This document shows positions 18,657 through 27,678 of a DNA stretch of 64,000 nucleotides, piece by piece. Each line of letters opens with the position of its first letter. Within the stretch, counting starts at the first letter, position 1. Source of the DNA: Candidatus Methanophagales archaeon. GTDB taxonomy: Archaea > Halobacteriota > Syntropharchaeia > Alkanophagales > Methanospirareceae. Made by a program: the position numbers and the translations under genes. The notes beneath the pieces were generated by a model. That model saw only the letters and a program-made list of their open reading frames with translations. It ran no database searches and was not told the origin of the DNA. Where the stretch lies: contig JANPRD010000006.1 in assembly GCA_024699715.1 (NCBI GenBank), forward strand, positions 1 through 64,000, given 5' to 3'.

Positions 18657-19109
18657 GAGGAAATCATCCAGCGTTTTCTCTTCTCGCACCCTCAATTTAT
18701 GCTTTTGCGTCCTTCTTTCGTCAATAATGTGGATGACCTCATGACCTCTTTGCACGAGAGCATCAGCGATGAACCTGCGGTGGCATCTGAAATACAGCTT
18801 TTCAGCACACAAAATCGCCACCTTCCGCTTCTCTGCGAGCCTTTCAAGCGATTTCAACGCATTCTGAAATTCTTCGGAAAGCATGTGCTTCCTGTAGCCT
18901 CCCTCTCTGAATCCGCCGAGAGCCTCGCAGAAGAAGTAAGCGATGCCCTCTTCTCGCAGCATCTCTTCAAGCTCTTCCCTGCGGAAATGAGCGAATTTTG
19001 ATGTTGGGAAGCGACGCACATCCACAACCGCTTCTATGCCGAAAGAATGTAGGAGGCGAATGAACTCTTCCTTGCTTCGGTTCGCCGTTCCTATCGTATA
19101 TATTTGCAT
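18504..19109 (-). CDS. DUF488 family protein
   Basis: Conserved protein of unknown function with the DUF488 signature: YTIGTANRSKEEFIRLLHSFGIEAVVDVRRFP, and further on ILCAEKLYFRCHRRFIADALVQRGHEVIHI. The last 50 residues (from about EEKTLDDFL) overlap nifB on the other strand and do not look like the family. Reading the +1 frame from about 18675 would stop at 18664-18666, just past the nifB stop, leaving tidy convergent genes. The true end is therefore probably near 18664 with a one-base frame change before it. A TATA-like TCGTATATA lies near the other end. Confidence 0.78.
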   Translation of the reverse strand: MQIYTIGTANRSKEEFIRLLHSFGIEAVVDVRRFPTSKFAHFRREELEEMLREEGIAYFFCEALGGFREGGYRKHMLSEEFQNALKSLERLAEKRKVAILCAEKLYFRCHRRFIADALVQRGHEVIHIIDERRTQKHKLRVREEKTLDDFLSTSCSLLLVVEHVLNVFTEFSDGIRSAPTAVNHLPYELRTFFLHLTLLCW

Positions 19110-19137
19110 TTCTTAATTAAGTGCGAAGGTGGGAAAA

Positions 19138-20160
19138 ATGAAGGCGGTGATTCTCGCAGGCGGATTGGGGACGAGGTTGCGTCCTTTGACCCTAACGACG
19201 CCGAAGCCACTTATTCCACTCGCAAACAAACCCGCAATCGCTCACATCGTTGAATATCTCGCATCTCACGGCTTCAAAGAGATTGTCGTGACGACAAACT
19301 ACCAAAGGGAGCGTTTGATTTCATTCTTGAGCGAAAAATACGGCAAAAGCATCCGTTTTCAATTCCCTGAAGAGCCTTCTCCGCTCGGAACTGCGGGTTC
19401 TGTGAAGAACGCATCGCTAAATGAGACCGCTTTCATCATTCAAGGCGACAACATCACAGATATTGACATCAAAAAGTTGATTTCCTTCCACAAATCTCGC
19501 AAAGGACTCGCAACAGTCGCTTTAATGCCTGTTGAGAATCCTTCGCTCTTCGGCATCGCAGAGATTGACGAGAGCGGTAAAATAGAGCGTTTCGTTGAGA
19601 AGCCATCGCCTGAAAACTGCTTTTCAAACCTCGCAAGCATCGGTTTGTATGTGATTGAGCCTGAAGCGATGGAACTTGTGCCTGAAAATCAGCCTTTTGA
19701 CTTCGCAAAAGACCTTTTTCCCATTTTAGTGCGTGAGGAAGCCATATATGGATGCACTGTTGAAGGCTTCTGGACGGATATTGGAACTTTTGAGGGATAC
19801 ATGAAGGCACATGAATGGATTCTTCGCAGCAATAATGACAGCAACACAGAGGAGGCAAACATAAAAGACAGCGAAATTGAGGGCTTTGTGGCGATAGGCA
19901 GCGATTCAGTCATTGAAGAGTCAAAAATTCGTGGATATGTGGCTATCGGCGAGAATGTGCATGTGAGAAAATGCAAAATTCAGGATTCTGTCGTCTTTCA
20001 AGATGCGAAAATGACGGAAGCATTTGTGAGAGGTAGCATTCTTGCCGAAAAATGCATCGTTAATGGAGGAAGAATTGAGAAATCTGTCGTAGGTGCTTCT
20101 TCATACTTGCGGAATGCGAACATTTTTGAGGAGAAGATTTCGCCTTTCTCTGTTCGTTAA
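19138..20160 (+). CDS. Sugar-1-phosphate nucleotidyltransferase with left-handed beta-helix tail
   Basis: Activates a sugar phosphate to an NDP-sugar, mannose-1-phosphate guanylyltransferase or GlmU/RmlA-like. The N-terminus has the nucleotide-binding signature KAVILAGGLGTRLRPLTLTTPKPLIP, then FIIQGDNITDID (metal site) and FVEKPSPENC. The C-terminal 100 residues carry hexapeptide-like repeats (IEGFVAIGSDSVIEESKIRG), indicating an acyltransferase-like beta helix. The GTG at 19129 lies in the RBS AAGGTGG, so the ATG at 19138 is chosen. It probably supplies sugars for the glycosyltransferases at 23-26 kb. Confidence 0.88.
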   Translation: MKAVILAGGLGTRLRPLTLTTPKPLIPLANKPAIAHIVEYLASHGFKEIVVTTNYQRERLISFLSEKYGKSIRFQFPEEPSPLGTAGSVKNASLNETAFIIQGDNITDIDIKKLISFHKSRKGLATVALMPVENPSLFGIAEIDESGKIERFVEKPSPENCFSNLASIGLYVIEPEAMELVPENQPFDFAKDLFPILVREEAIYGCTVEGFWTDIGTFEGYMKAHEWILRSNNDSNTEEANIKDSEIEGFVAIGSDSVIEESKIRGYVAIGENVHVRKCKIQDSVVFQDAKMTEAFVRGSILAEKCIVNGGRIEKSVVGASSYLRNANIFEEKISPFSVR

Positions 20161-20172
20161 GAGTGGTGCGAG

Positions 20173-21135
20173 ATGAGATTTCTTGTGATGGGAGCAGGTG
20201 CTTTGGGCTGTGCATTCGGCGGCATGCTCGCAGCATCTCGCCACGAGGTCACGCTCGTCGGAAGGGAGCGACTGATGAAGCCAATTCGTGAGAAAGGACT
20301 GCGCATCTCAGGCATCTGGGGAGAGCATCTTGTCAGATTGCATGCTTTCTCTTCTGTGAGCGAAGTGCTTCGTTGCGGCGGCAGCGGTGTTCGCCCCGAT
20401 TGTGTTCTGCTCACGACGAAGGCTTACGACACCGAGAATGCGATGGAAGAGCTTAAGCCGCTGCTCGCTGAATCTCCTTCAACGGTTGTCTTAAGCTTGC
20501 AGAACGGCATCGGGAATGTTCAAACGATTGCGAAGTTCGTCGGCGAGGAGCGCACACTCGGCGGAATGGTAATCACAGGCTTCGAAATCGTGAGCGAGCA
20601 ACCCGTTAATGTTCGTGTTACAGTTTCAGCCGACAAAACAAAGATTGGAGCGTTGAACGGCGAAATTACGCCTCGCCTCCTGAAAATCGTTGACGCTTTC
20701 AACAACGCAGGAATCCCTTCTGAGGCAGTAAAGAACATCCATTCGCACATCTGGGCGAAAGCAATTTACAACGCCGCACTCAACCCGCTGAGCGCAATTT
20801 TCAAAGTGCCTTACGGCGCACTCTCAAATGAAAACGCATTCGCAATCATTGAACGCATCGTTGAAGAGGCTTTCGCAGTCGCAAATGCAGAAAACATAAA
20901 ACTATTTTGGGATTCTCCAGCAGAATACTTGAAATTCCTGCGAGATGTTCAGCTTCCTAAGACCGCTTCTCACCACTCTTCCATGCTAAAAGACATAGAA
21001 AGAGGTAAAAGGACGGAAATTGACTTCATTAATGGCGTTTTTGTGCGCTTAGGCAGGAAGCATAACATACCTACGCCTGTGAATGAGACAATTGTGCGTC
21101 AAATAAAGTTTTTAGAGGCGAAGAGGCGAGCATAA
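20173..21135 (+). CDS. panE: 2-dehydropantoate 2-reductase
   Basis: Reduces ketopantoate to pantoate with NADPH in CoA synthesis. Rossmann motif MRFLVMGAGALGCAFGGMLA at the N-terminus, LTTKAYDTENAMEELKPLL, LSLQNGIGNVQ, and the C-terminal helical domain with HIWAKAIYNAALNPLSAIF and SSMLKDIERGKRTEIDFING, which holds the catalytic Lys and substrate residues. 320 aa, normal length. It follows the nucleotidyltransferase gene by 12 bp on the same strand and is probably co-transcribed. Confidence 0.93.
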   Translation: MRFLVMGAGALGCAFGGMLAASRHEVTLVGRERLMKPIREKGLRISGIWGEHLVRLHAFSSVSEVLRCGGSGVRPDCVLLTTKAYDTENAMEELKPLLAESPSTVVLSLQNGIGNVQTIAKFVGEERTLGGMVITGFEIVSEQPVNVRVTVSADKTKIGALNGEITPRLLKIVDAFNNAGIPSEAVKNIHSHIWAKAIYNAALNPLSAIFKVPYGALSNENAFAIIERIVEEAFAVANAENIKLFWDSPAEYLKFLRDVQLPKTASHHSSMLKDIERGKRTEIDFINGVFVRLGRKHNIPTPVNETIVRQIKFLEAKRRA

Positions 21136-21298
21136 AATTTCAAAGGAGGGGGAACAAAAGAGAGAGAAGAGGCACGCTAACGCATTTTATTTTTCCTCCT
21201 TTCCTTTTCCTTTGAGGGAAATGTGGAGAGAAGACGAGAGCGACGAAGAGCGGTGGCTGCGGTTTTCTTGGCTGCGAGGAGCATCGGATAGGAGAAAA

Positions 21299-21836
21299 AT
21301 GGAAGCACTCGTTAAATTGCTTATTCCTTTCGTTTTAGGGGGATTAGTTGCCCTTTTCTTCATACTTTTCACAGATGTGGAGACGCAAATGAAGTATGCT
21401 TCCCTGCTAATTTCGTATTTTATTCCATTTTTGGGATATAGGAGTGATAATTTCAGGCTCAACGCTCCGCATTTTTGACCCTCTTGCGCTTTTTGCATTC
21501 CTCACTTTTGTTGATTGCGACCTCTCGCTTTTCCTTGTGTGGAACTTGGACTATGCGAAGAGGATTCCAGGCGTGGGAATGCTCATTCAACGCACGGAAA
21601 GCGGAGGGAGGATGGCGATGGAGCGATACAAGTGGCTGAAGCGCTTCGGTTTTTTCGGATTAGTTGTGTTTGTGATGTTTCCTTGGCCTGGAACAGGTGC
21701 AATTGTCGGCTCAATTGTCGGCAGAATGCTCGGATTCTCAGCAGCAATGACATTCGCAGCGGTCATGCTCGGCTCCGTTCTCCGCTCCCTCTTCTTCATT
21801 TTCTTGCCTTGGTCCCTCTCTCTCCCTTTCGTGTGA
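21299..21836 (+). CDS. Small multi-drug export-like membrane protein, frame-broken paralogue
   Basis: Second member of the COG2426-like family. The first part (MEALVKLLIPFVLGGLVALF) and the second (IGVIISGSTLRIFDPLALFAF ... FVMFPWPGTGAIVGSIVGRM) are in adjacent frames; dropping one base near 21430-21436 (CATTTTTGGG) joins them into about 178 aa with four or five membrane segments. ATG 21299 is preceded by AGGAG; an upstream start at 21212 would add an acidic soluble extension. It is weaker than the 10.5 kb copy. The motif PWPGTGAIVG parallels PLPVTGAWTG in that copy. Confidence 0.68.
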
Positions 21837-21887
21837 GGAGAAAAGTTTTAAGTTAAACGAGGTGAAAACAAAGGTGTGTGCGAGGGA

Positions 21888-21971
21888 GCCAGGGTGGCAG
21901 AGCGGAAATGCGGTGGCCTCGAGAGCCACTGTCCCTTCGGGGACGCGCAGGTTCAAATCCTGCCCCTGGCG
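21888..21971 (+). tRNA. tRNA-Ser (CGA)
   Basis: A full cloverleaf can be drawn. The acceptor stem GCCAGGG pairs with CCCTGGC, with discriminator G. The anticodon stem-loop is GTGGCCTCGAGAGCCAC with anticodon CGA. There is a long variable arm (TCCCTTCGGGGA) and a T arm CAGGTTCAAATCCTG. The long variable arm fits a class II serine tRNA. No intron is seen and CCA is not encoded. Confidence 0.95.
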
Positions 21972-22030
21972 CTCCGCTCTCCTCCCTCTCTGCATGCTGC
22001 CTCGTTTGCCTCGCTTGCTTCGTTTGCATG

Positions 22031-22101
22031 GCCGGGGTGTGGTAGGGGCATCCCTTGGGACTGTGGATCCCAAGACCCGGGTTCAAATCCCGGCTCCGGC
22101 C
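22031..22101 (+). tRNA. tRNA-His (GTG)
   Basis: Acceptor GCCGGGG pairs with CTCCGGC through one G-U pair. The anticodon loop CTGTGGA gives anticodon GTG, and the T arm is CCGGGTTCAAATCCCGG. The discriminator is C, and the genome encodes a G immediately 5' of the tRNA (22030), the G-1 that identifies tRNA-His. It lies 60 bp after tRNA-Ser on the same strand. Confidence 0.95.
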
Positions 22102-22112
22102 CTGCTCGCAGG

Positions 22113-22290
22113 AATGCGAATGGTGAATTTTGAGCCTTTTCCGACCTCGCTTTCCACTTTTATTTCGCCGCCGTGAGCCTCAACGCTTGCAGAGTGAGAG
22201 ACCGAGACCGACGCCTCGCCTTTGTTGTGAAAGCAGCTCAAATTATGCAAGTTCTCGGGATTCCGACACCTGTGAAACCTTGACGGGGAC
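22113..22290 (-). pseudogene. Decayed C-terminal fragment of a histidine kinase
   Basis: Minus-strand reading in shifting frames recovers the ATP-binding boxes of a sensor kinase: VKVS then GVGIP (N/G1 region), ENLHNL, GVGLGLSLCKR (G1/G2 box) and SVEAHGGEIKVESEVGKGSKFTIRIP (G2 box and terminal strand). At least three small indels separate these pieces, and no start, dimerisation or sensor domain remains. It sits between tRNA-His and pyrF. Because it needs several independent frame changes in 180 bp, real gene decay is likelier than sequencing error. Confidence 0.7.
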
Positions 22291-22296
22291 GCTTCC

Positions 22297-23010
22297 TCAC
22301 TTGAATTTCAGAGCTTGCGTGCAAAACTCTCTTGCAGCGAGGCGAATGTCCTTTTCGTAAATTTCTCTGCCGATGATTGCGTAAGCGTTGTGCCTTCCTA
22401 CGCTTGAAAATGCGTGAGCGAGAGAGCCACCTTGCGAGCCGATGCCAACGAAAATGAACGAAGGGTTGATGCAACGCTTTGAAATGAAAGAAGCGAGAGG
22501 CTCAAAAGACTTGTTCGCAGGCAGGACGAAGTGCTGAACGCCTCGCTCTATCGCCTTTTCAAATACCTCGTAAGGTGCATGAGAGGCGATGAATCCCCCT
22601 TCAGAAGTCAAAAATTGAGCATGCGTCATCACGCAACCGACAATAGGAGTGATTTTATGGCGAAGAAGTGCGTCAATGAACGCAATTTCTGTGGAAGGAC
22701 CCGCAAGAGGAAATATAATAGCAGCAGAAATCCCAGATTTTTCGCAGCTCTCTGCAAATTTCTCAGCAATTGCTGGTATATCTGTCCCTGCTTTCTGATG
22801 GTCGTATATAAGGGGAAGGTCTGTGTGCTTCTTTGCAATCCTGCAAATCTCAGGCAGCGAGAAGCGTAAAGCAAGCACGCTCCCTATTTTGTATCCAACG
22901 ATGCCCTCAATAGAAGATGTCTCCTCCAAAATCCGCTCAAATTCTCGCAGCGTCAAAACATCGCATGCCGGAATTATGCCATGCGTCAGGTGGAAAAGCC
23001 CCTTCGCCAT
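22297..23010 (-). CDS. pyrF: Orotidine 5'-phosphate decarboxylase-like protein
   Basis: Last step of UMP synthesis. Beta-barrel protein, 237 aa, opening MAKGLFHLTHGIIPACDVLT. The catalytic strand reads PLIYDHQKAGTDIPAIAEKF. The usual motif is DxKxxD, whereas here Asp, Lys and Asp are spaced DxxKxxxD, a variant that I associate with an archaeal subgroup of the OMPDC superfamily. The phosphate-binding end FIFVGIGSQGGSLAHAF and AYAIIGREIYE fit. The sequence supports the fold; exact activity is slightly less certain because of the motif spacing. Confidence 0.82.
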   Translation of the reverse strand: MAKGLFHLTHGIIPACDVLTLREFERILEETSSIEGIVGYKIGSVLALRFSLPEICRIAKKHTDLPLIYDHQKAGTDIPAIAEKFAESCEKSGISAAIIFPLAGPSTEIAFIDALLRHKITPIVGCVMTHAQFLTSEGGFIASHAPYEVFEKAIERGVQHFVLPANKSFEPLASFISKRCINPSFIFVGIGSQGGSLAHAFSSVGRHNAYAIIGREIYEKDIRLAAREFCTQALKFK

Positions 23011-23095
23011 CCCTTACTCTTTCTCTCTTTCTCCCTTAAATTCTTCTCTGCGGAACAGGCGGAGGGGGAGGCGTGAGGCGTAGCCGTCGTTGCTC

Positions 23096-23157
23096 GTTGC
23101 GTGTGTGAGGTGCGTGTGTGCGTGTGCGAGTGTGAGAGTGTGAGGTGTGGTGGTCGG
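23096..23157 (+). repeat. GTGTGAG-type simple-sequence spacer
   Basis: Non-coding stretch made of irregular GTGTGAG/GTGCGTGTG units, immediately upstream of the PIG-V-like gene. Similar GT/GA-rich or CA-rich spacers occur at about 1113-1170, 3110-3160, 17390-17420, 37503-37525 and 47510-47546, mostly oriented with the coding strand of the next gene. Confidence 0.5.
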
Positions 23158-23159
23158 GA

Positions 23160-24285
23160 ATGCTAAAGAAGTGGATTTTGGAAGTTTTGGCGGTCGTGCT
23201 TGTCGTGAAATTCTGCGCTCTCGTCCTCTCGTTTTCCGCTTGGCTTGTTCTTCAGAATCAGCCTGCTGACCTTCTTTCGCTTTGGAACCGCTGGGACGCA
23301 CCGCACTATGTGGATATCGCAAAATACGGATACACCGCTGTCGGAGAGCAACGCTTCTTCATCGTTTTCCCACCGCTCTTCCCACTTTTCATCAAACTTT
23401 TCGCTCTCGCAATCCCCTCTTACGAACTCGCAGCGCTACTCGTCTCCAATCTCGCATCCGCTCTCGCATCTATTTACCTGTTCAAACTTGCGAGGCTCGA
23501 CCTCTCCGAATCTGCGGCGTTGAGGAGCGTCTTCTACTTCTGCATATTCCCTACCGCTTACTTTCTGATTGCAGGCTACTCTGAAAGCCTCTTCCTACTG
23601 CTCGCAATTTCCTGCATATATTACGCAAGAACTCGCAGATGGACACTCGCAGGCATCGCTGGAATGCTCGCAACCGCAACACGCCTCACAGGTCTCGCAT
23701 TATTGCCCGCTCTCATCTGCGAATTCCTGCAACAACAGCAAAAGCAATGTGATGCGAATAGTGATGCCAAAACAGAGGAAGGGAAAGAGAAGTGGGTGGC
23801 TGTGATAGCCATTTTAATGACACCTCTCGGCTTTTTAGCGTATTTAATGCTGAATTTTGCTGTTTTCGGCGACGCATTCGCATTCGTGAGCATGGAAAGA
23901 GAGCATTGGTTCAAGCAATTCGCACCTCCCTGGGTGGGATTACTCGTTGCAATTCACGGCATATTCTGGAGAGAGCCTGCGGAGGTCGTCCTCGTTTGCT
24001 TCGCCGAAATTTTCTTTGCGCTCTTCGCAGCTGCATGCACCGCTTACGCCTTGAAATTCCGCATCTCTTACTGCATTTACATGCTTTTCTCATTAATTGC
24101 TTTCACTTCAACAGCATTCTGGCTCAGCATCCCACGATATACGCTCTCACTTTTCCCTATTTTCATTATCCTCGCATCATTAAGTGAGCGAAAAGATGCT
24201 GCTTCATTACGCCTTAAGCATCACTTTCGCCTCATTTTTCGCTTTTTTCACCATCCTCTTCACGCAGGGTCGCTGGGCTTTTTGA
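23160..24285 (+). CDS. PIG-V/GT-C type membrane mannosyltransferase, one frame break
   Basis: Polytopic glycosyltransferase likely acting on the outer membrane face with a lipid-linked sugar. It has the first-loop motif LWNRWDAPHYVDIAKYGYTA (RWDAxHY is characteristic of PIG-V-like enzymes), then FPPLFPLFIKLF and GYSESLFLLLAISCIYYARTRRW. The track ORF runs to 24548 with an implausible tail; dropping one A in the AAAA run at 24191-24194 instead gives KMLLHYALSITFASFFAFFT and ends in GRWAF at 24285, the normal family ending. About 375 aa. Start ATG 23160 is preferred over GTG 23145. Confidence 0.82.
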
Positions 24286-24374
24286 TTCTGCTCCCGAATT
24301 TCACTGCCGTGATTAGAGTAGATTTTCCAATTTCCAACACATCCTATCAAGCAGAAGAGACAAAAATCAAAAAA

Positions 24375-26443
24375 TTACCTGACTTCGTAAATTCTCCATC
24401 GCACTTTCCTTCCGTTAACATGAAAAACTCGCTCATATTTCAAATCAAGAGCGTTGTTGAGTGCCGAAATATTGATTTTGAAGTGGTTTGCTCTTGCAAA
24501 ATCCTCCTCGTAAGGACCTACGCAAACATAATCCACACCGTATTTTGAGAGAAGGGAGAGTTCCCCGCTGAACATTTTTATCTCTGCACGCTTCACCTCT
24601 TGCATCTCCGACCAGTTGAAGCCATGAGACCAGAGCCAGCCCTCGTATCCGAGCAGGATTCGCCTGCCTGCGAGCGCAGGAACGGGGTGGTTGTGTGCAA
24701 CTTGCCCGCCAGCAGTCAGAAATACGCTCTCAGGCGGTGTGTTCTCCCGCACCCACGCAGCAACTTCAAAGTCCGCAGGCGTCCAAAGCGTCGGCTGCTC
24801 GTAAAACATAAACGCATGCGTCACCGCACCGAAGAAAGTCGCAGAAATGAGCAGTGCAGAAAGCACTGAAACGCTCAAAATGCTGTTGAAACACCTCGCT
24901 TAAACTTTTTCAACCTCTCGCACATCCAGAGCAGAGCAAACCCTGCGAGAACGACAGAGAGAGAGAACCAGTGCAAAAACAACTTGTAATTGTCCCAATA
25001 CCAAGGCTGAAACTTCACGATGTTCGCAACCACGAAAACAAGCAGGAAAGGCATGTAAAATATTTTCACTGCTCGCTTCACCGCATAAAACCCCAACGGA
25101 ATGAGGAATGAAAGCACATTTAGATTCAAAATCCAAAATTTAAGCATTAAAAATAAGGATAATATGAATGAAATAATTGCTGATGCACCTGACCAATTGA
25201 ATTCCAAAATAATATCTCTGTTTTTATCCGTCCATCCGGGATAAAACATGAAGAAATTTTCGGAAACTTGCGTTCTTATTGCGAGAACCTGTGGCAGAGC
25301 GAAGAGGAAAAGAGGGGCGAACAAAAAAATAAGAGCGTGAAAAACTCTCGCAAACTCCGCACTTCCTCCCTTCCTCAAAGCATTGAGAGAAGCGAATACT
25401 GCAAAGAACAGCGAAACAAATGTCGTTACGATGAATGAATGTGCGTGAATGTAAGGTAATAGCCCTATTAGCGTCCCTGCAAGGAACAATTCTCGTCTCC
25501 CCGCACACACCGAGCATTGATTTTGCCACTCTAATCCCTCCCCCTCTCACTTCCTCTCTTTCCTCCTCTCTCGCTTCCTCTCTCTCCTCCCTCTACTTGC
25601 TCACTTTGCTCAAAAAATGCGTGAAATAGCAGCGAATAAACAATGAAAGAGATGCTCATTCCGAGAATTGCGGTTCTCTGCGGCAGAATCACCGCATAAA
25701 TCGGGTTCAAGAAGTGTATGTTGAATGCGTCCAATCCCGGCGGGTAGCCTGAGAAGATGAAAAGCACACAGGAAAGGGCGGAAGCGATGCGATTTCCCGT
25801 CAAACGGAGCGAAAGAAAGAAGAGAGATGCGAAGAGGCAGAACTGAAACAACACATTTGGCAGTAAAATAGCGGTGCGAATGTCAAGCGAAAGCAAAAGC
25901 AGAGCGGAAAGAAAGTCCATCAGCACAGGATAGTGCATCGGCTTCCCTAAAAACTGCAAATACACGGGTGGAAAGTTGTTTCCGTATGCGAAAGAAGTGA
26001 TAATTGAGGTGTGGAATGGGTAATCCCCCCAAACAGAGACCATAGCATGCAAATTTCCTTCGCTGTCAGGACGAAGAACACAGCATAAGTTCATTACTAA
26101 AACATAAATTAGGACTGAAGCGAGGAAAATTGATGTTTTCTTGTCAAGCATTGCCAGTTCCTTCAACACAAATTTCCCCTGTTTTCTACGAATGTAGAAA
26201 AATGCGAGAGAGAGGAGAAAGCAGAGAGCAGTGCTGCCGAAAATTGCATCGCTCAGTGATTTACGCAGAAGTGCGAGGATGTATGCGAGCCAAACGGAGA
26301 ATGTGCTTCCGACAATGAAAGAGAAGACCGCCCGTCTCCTCAGCAGCGAGACGAATGCTCAACACGCTCAAAACCGCAAATCCGAGCAGGAAAGAGGAAG
26401 CGAGGAAGAAAAGCCACGAAAGACTTTCAAGCATCTCACACAC
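24375..26443 (-). CDS. Large GT-C-type membrane glycosyltransferase, frame-broken
   Basis: Four ORFs in different minus frames appear to be one gene of about 690 aa. N-terminus MCEMLESLSWLFFLASSFLLG; first loop VWGDYPFHTSIITSFAYG with the Asp typical of GT-C enzymes; several hydrophobic helices; and a soluble C-terminal domain (FEVAAWVRENTPPESVFLTA ... YEGWLWSHGFNW). Joins: near 26325 (to FIVGSTFSVWLAYILALL), in the Arg/Gly/Ser low-complexity region near 25535-25560, and at 24878-24880, where one more T gives STAFLSVSVLSALLIS. The product resembles PMT/oligosaccharyl-type transferases; donor and acceptor are unknown. It is convergent with the PIG-V gene. Confidence 0.68.
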
Positions 26444-26477
26444 CTCTTTCTTTGACGCTTAAATAAAGCGCAGACCG

Positions 26478-27092
26478 CTAGAAAAATGCGAAACGCAGAA
26501 GAAGCATGAGCGAGCCTGCAAGAAGGGGAATTGTGATGTTGTCATTTATGCGGTAGTTGAATATGCGAATGGGGAAACTGTCCGCAATTGTTGCCCCTAT
26601 TGCCCCTGAAAGAGCGAAAATTACGGGAAATGGATGATGAATTAAGCGGAAAAATATGCATCCTGCGGTAAAAGACACTATGAACATGACAAACATCACG
26701 AGAAAAGGCTTCTTGTGTGGCGGATTATTGCTTTTTTGCTCGCTTATAGCGGCGAAGGCAACGCCAGATGCGGCATCACCCGCAGAAAGCATGAGAATGG
26801 AGGCGACTGCAATGCTCTTCGGGAAAATTAAGACGCAAATGAATGCTCCGAGGAAGAAAAAAACATGACCACCGATATTTTTATGTTCATCACTGCGAAG
26901 CATGGGCAAACTCAAGCAACCATGAAAGCGAAGGCACTCAAGATAAAATAAAAATGCGATGAAAACTGCGAAACACGCTGAAAATGGTATGTAAAGCCAA
27001 TCAGGTATGAGGAAGCAAATGATTGCAACCGCCAAACCGCCGAAGAAATGAACGGTCTTCCTTGCTACTTCCTTCCGAAATTCCTCACGCAT
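26478..27092 (-). CDS. Dolichol kinase / CTP:polyprenol kinase-like membrane protein
   Basis: SEC59/CdsA-like family (COG0170). About 204 aa with several hydrophobic segments. Family features: RKTVHFFGGLAVAII at the N-terminus and, in the middle, ASILMLSAGDAASGVAF, followed by SGAIGATIADSFPIRIFNYRINDNITIPLLAG near the C-terminus. Such enzymes phosphorylate polyprenols that carry sugars, which fits the glycosyltransferases next door. Start ATG 27092 is used; GTG 27113 is an alternative. Exact substrate is inference. Confidence 0.78.
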   Translation of the reverse strand: MREEFRKEVARKTVHFFGGLAVAIICFLIPDWLYIPFSACFAVFIAFLFYLECLRFHGCLSLPMLRSDEHKNIGGHVFFFLGAFICVLIFPKSIAVASILMLSAGDAASGVAFAAISEQKSNNPPHKKPFLVMFVMFIVSFTAGCIFFRLIHHPFPVIFALSGAIGATIADSFPIRIFNYRINDNITIPLLAGSLMLLLRFAFF

Positions 27093-27146
27093 CGCCCTGC
27101 CTGCCACCTTCACTGCTACTCCGCTTTTCTCATGTTTTTCTCATGC

Positions 27147-27674
27147 TCACGCCTCAAAGAGAGAGCGCAAAATTTGAACATGCAAGGCGTCCCTGTTCGC
27201 AACCGTGACCTCGCACATATCAAATTCATCCTTTATTCTGCGGACTAATGGGTGATTTGCCCTCCAATGAACAGTAACAATCATATCTTTATCGCTTTCT
27301 ATCGCATTCTCAACCGCATTTACGAATTTCTTTGACTTCAATTCCATCGGTCCTACTTCATCAATCACAATAATATCCGCATTTTCCACCGCTTTCTCTA
27401 TCGCAGAGACGCCTATTCGCTCCAAATTTGCGATATTCACGCCATACTTTCCTACTTTTGGTCCTTTCTCACGAATGTGTGCGAGTATGCCTTTCTCACC
27501 TGTGCTTATGTCCTCAACGACGAAGCCTGTTCTTTTCCCTTGCTCCCGCATCTCTGCAGTGAGCATGCCTCCCACTTTCTTCTCTGCTTTCTCCGCCACT
27601 CGCTCAATAAGCCTTCGCACAACGGTTGATTTTCCGACGCCGGGGCGTCCTGTGATGCCTATTCTTCGTGCCAT
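27147..27674 (-). CDS. THEP1-type nucleoside triphosphatase
   Basis: P-loop NTPase of the archaeal/eukaryotic cancer-related NTPase (THEP1) family. Walker A RIGITGRPGVGKSTVVRRL, a conserved GGMLTAEMREQGKRTGFVVEDI, and Walker B IIVIDEVGPMELKSKKF. 175 aa from ATG 27674, normal for the family; the track's 223 aa ORF overlaps the upstream radical SAM gene. It starts 5 bp after that gene's stop, so the two are probably co-transcribed. The cellular role is not defined for this family. Confidence 0.88.
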   Translation of the reverse strand: MARRIGITGRPGVGKSTVVRRLIERVAEKAEKKVGGMLTAEMREQGKRTGFVVEDISTGEKGILAHIREKGPKVGKYGVNIANLERIGVSAIEKAVENADIIVIDEVGPMELKSKKFVNAVENAIESDKDMIVTVHWRANHPLVRRIKDEFDMCEVTVANRDALHVQILRSLFEA

Positions 27675-27678
27675 CTTT

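Noticed and set aside
21876-22176. ORFs of 85 and 104 aa over the tRNA-Ser/His region
   Set aside because: They are reading frames through tRNA genes and the kinase relic.
24286-24548. C-terminal continuation of the PIG-V ORF
   Set aside because: It overlaps the convergent glycosyltransferase and has no membrane-helix pattern; correcting one A gives a normal end at 24285.
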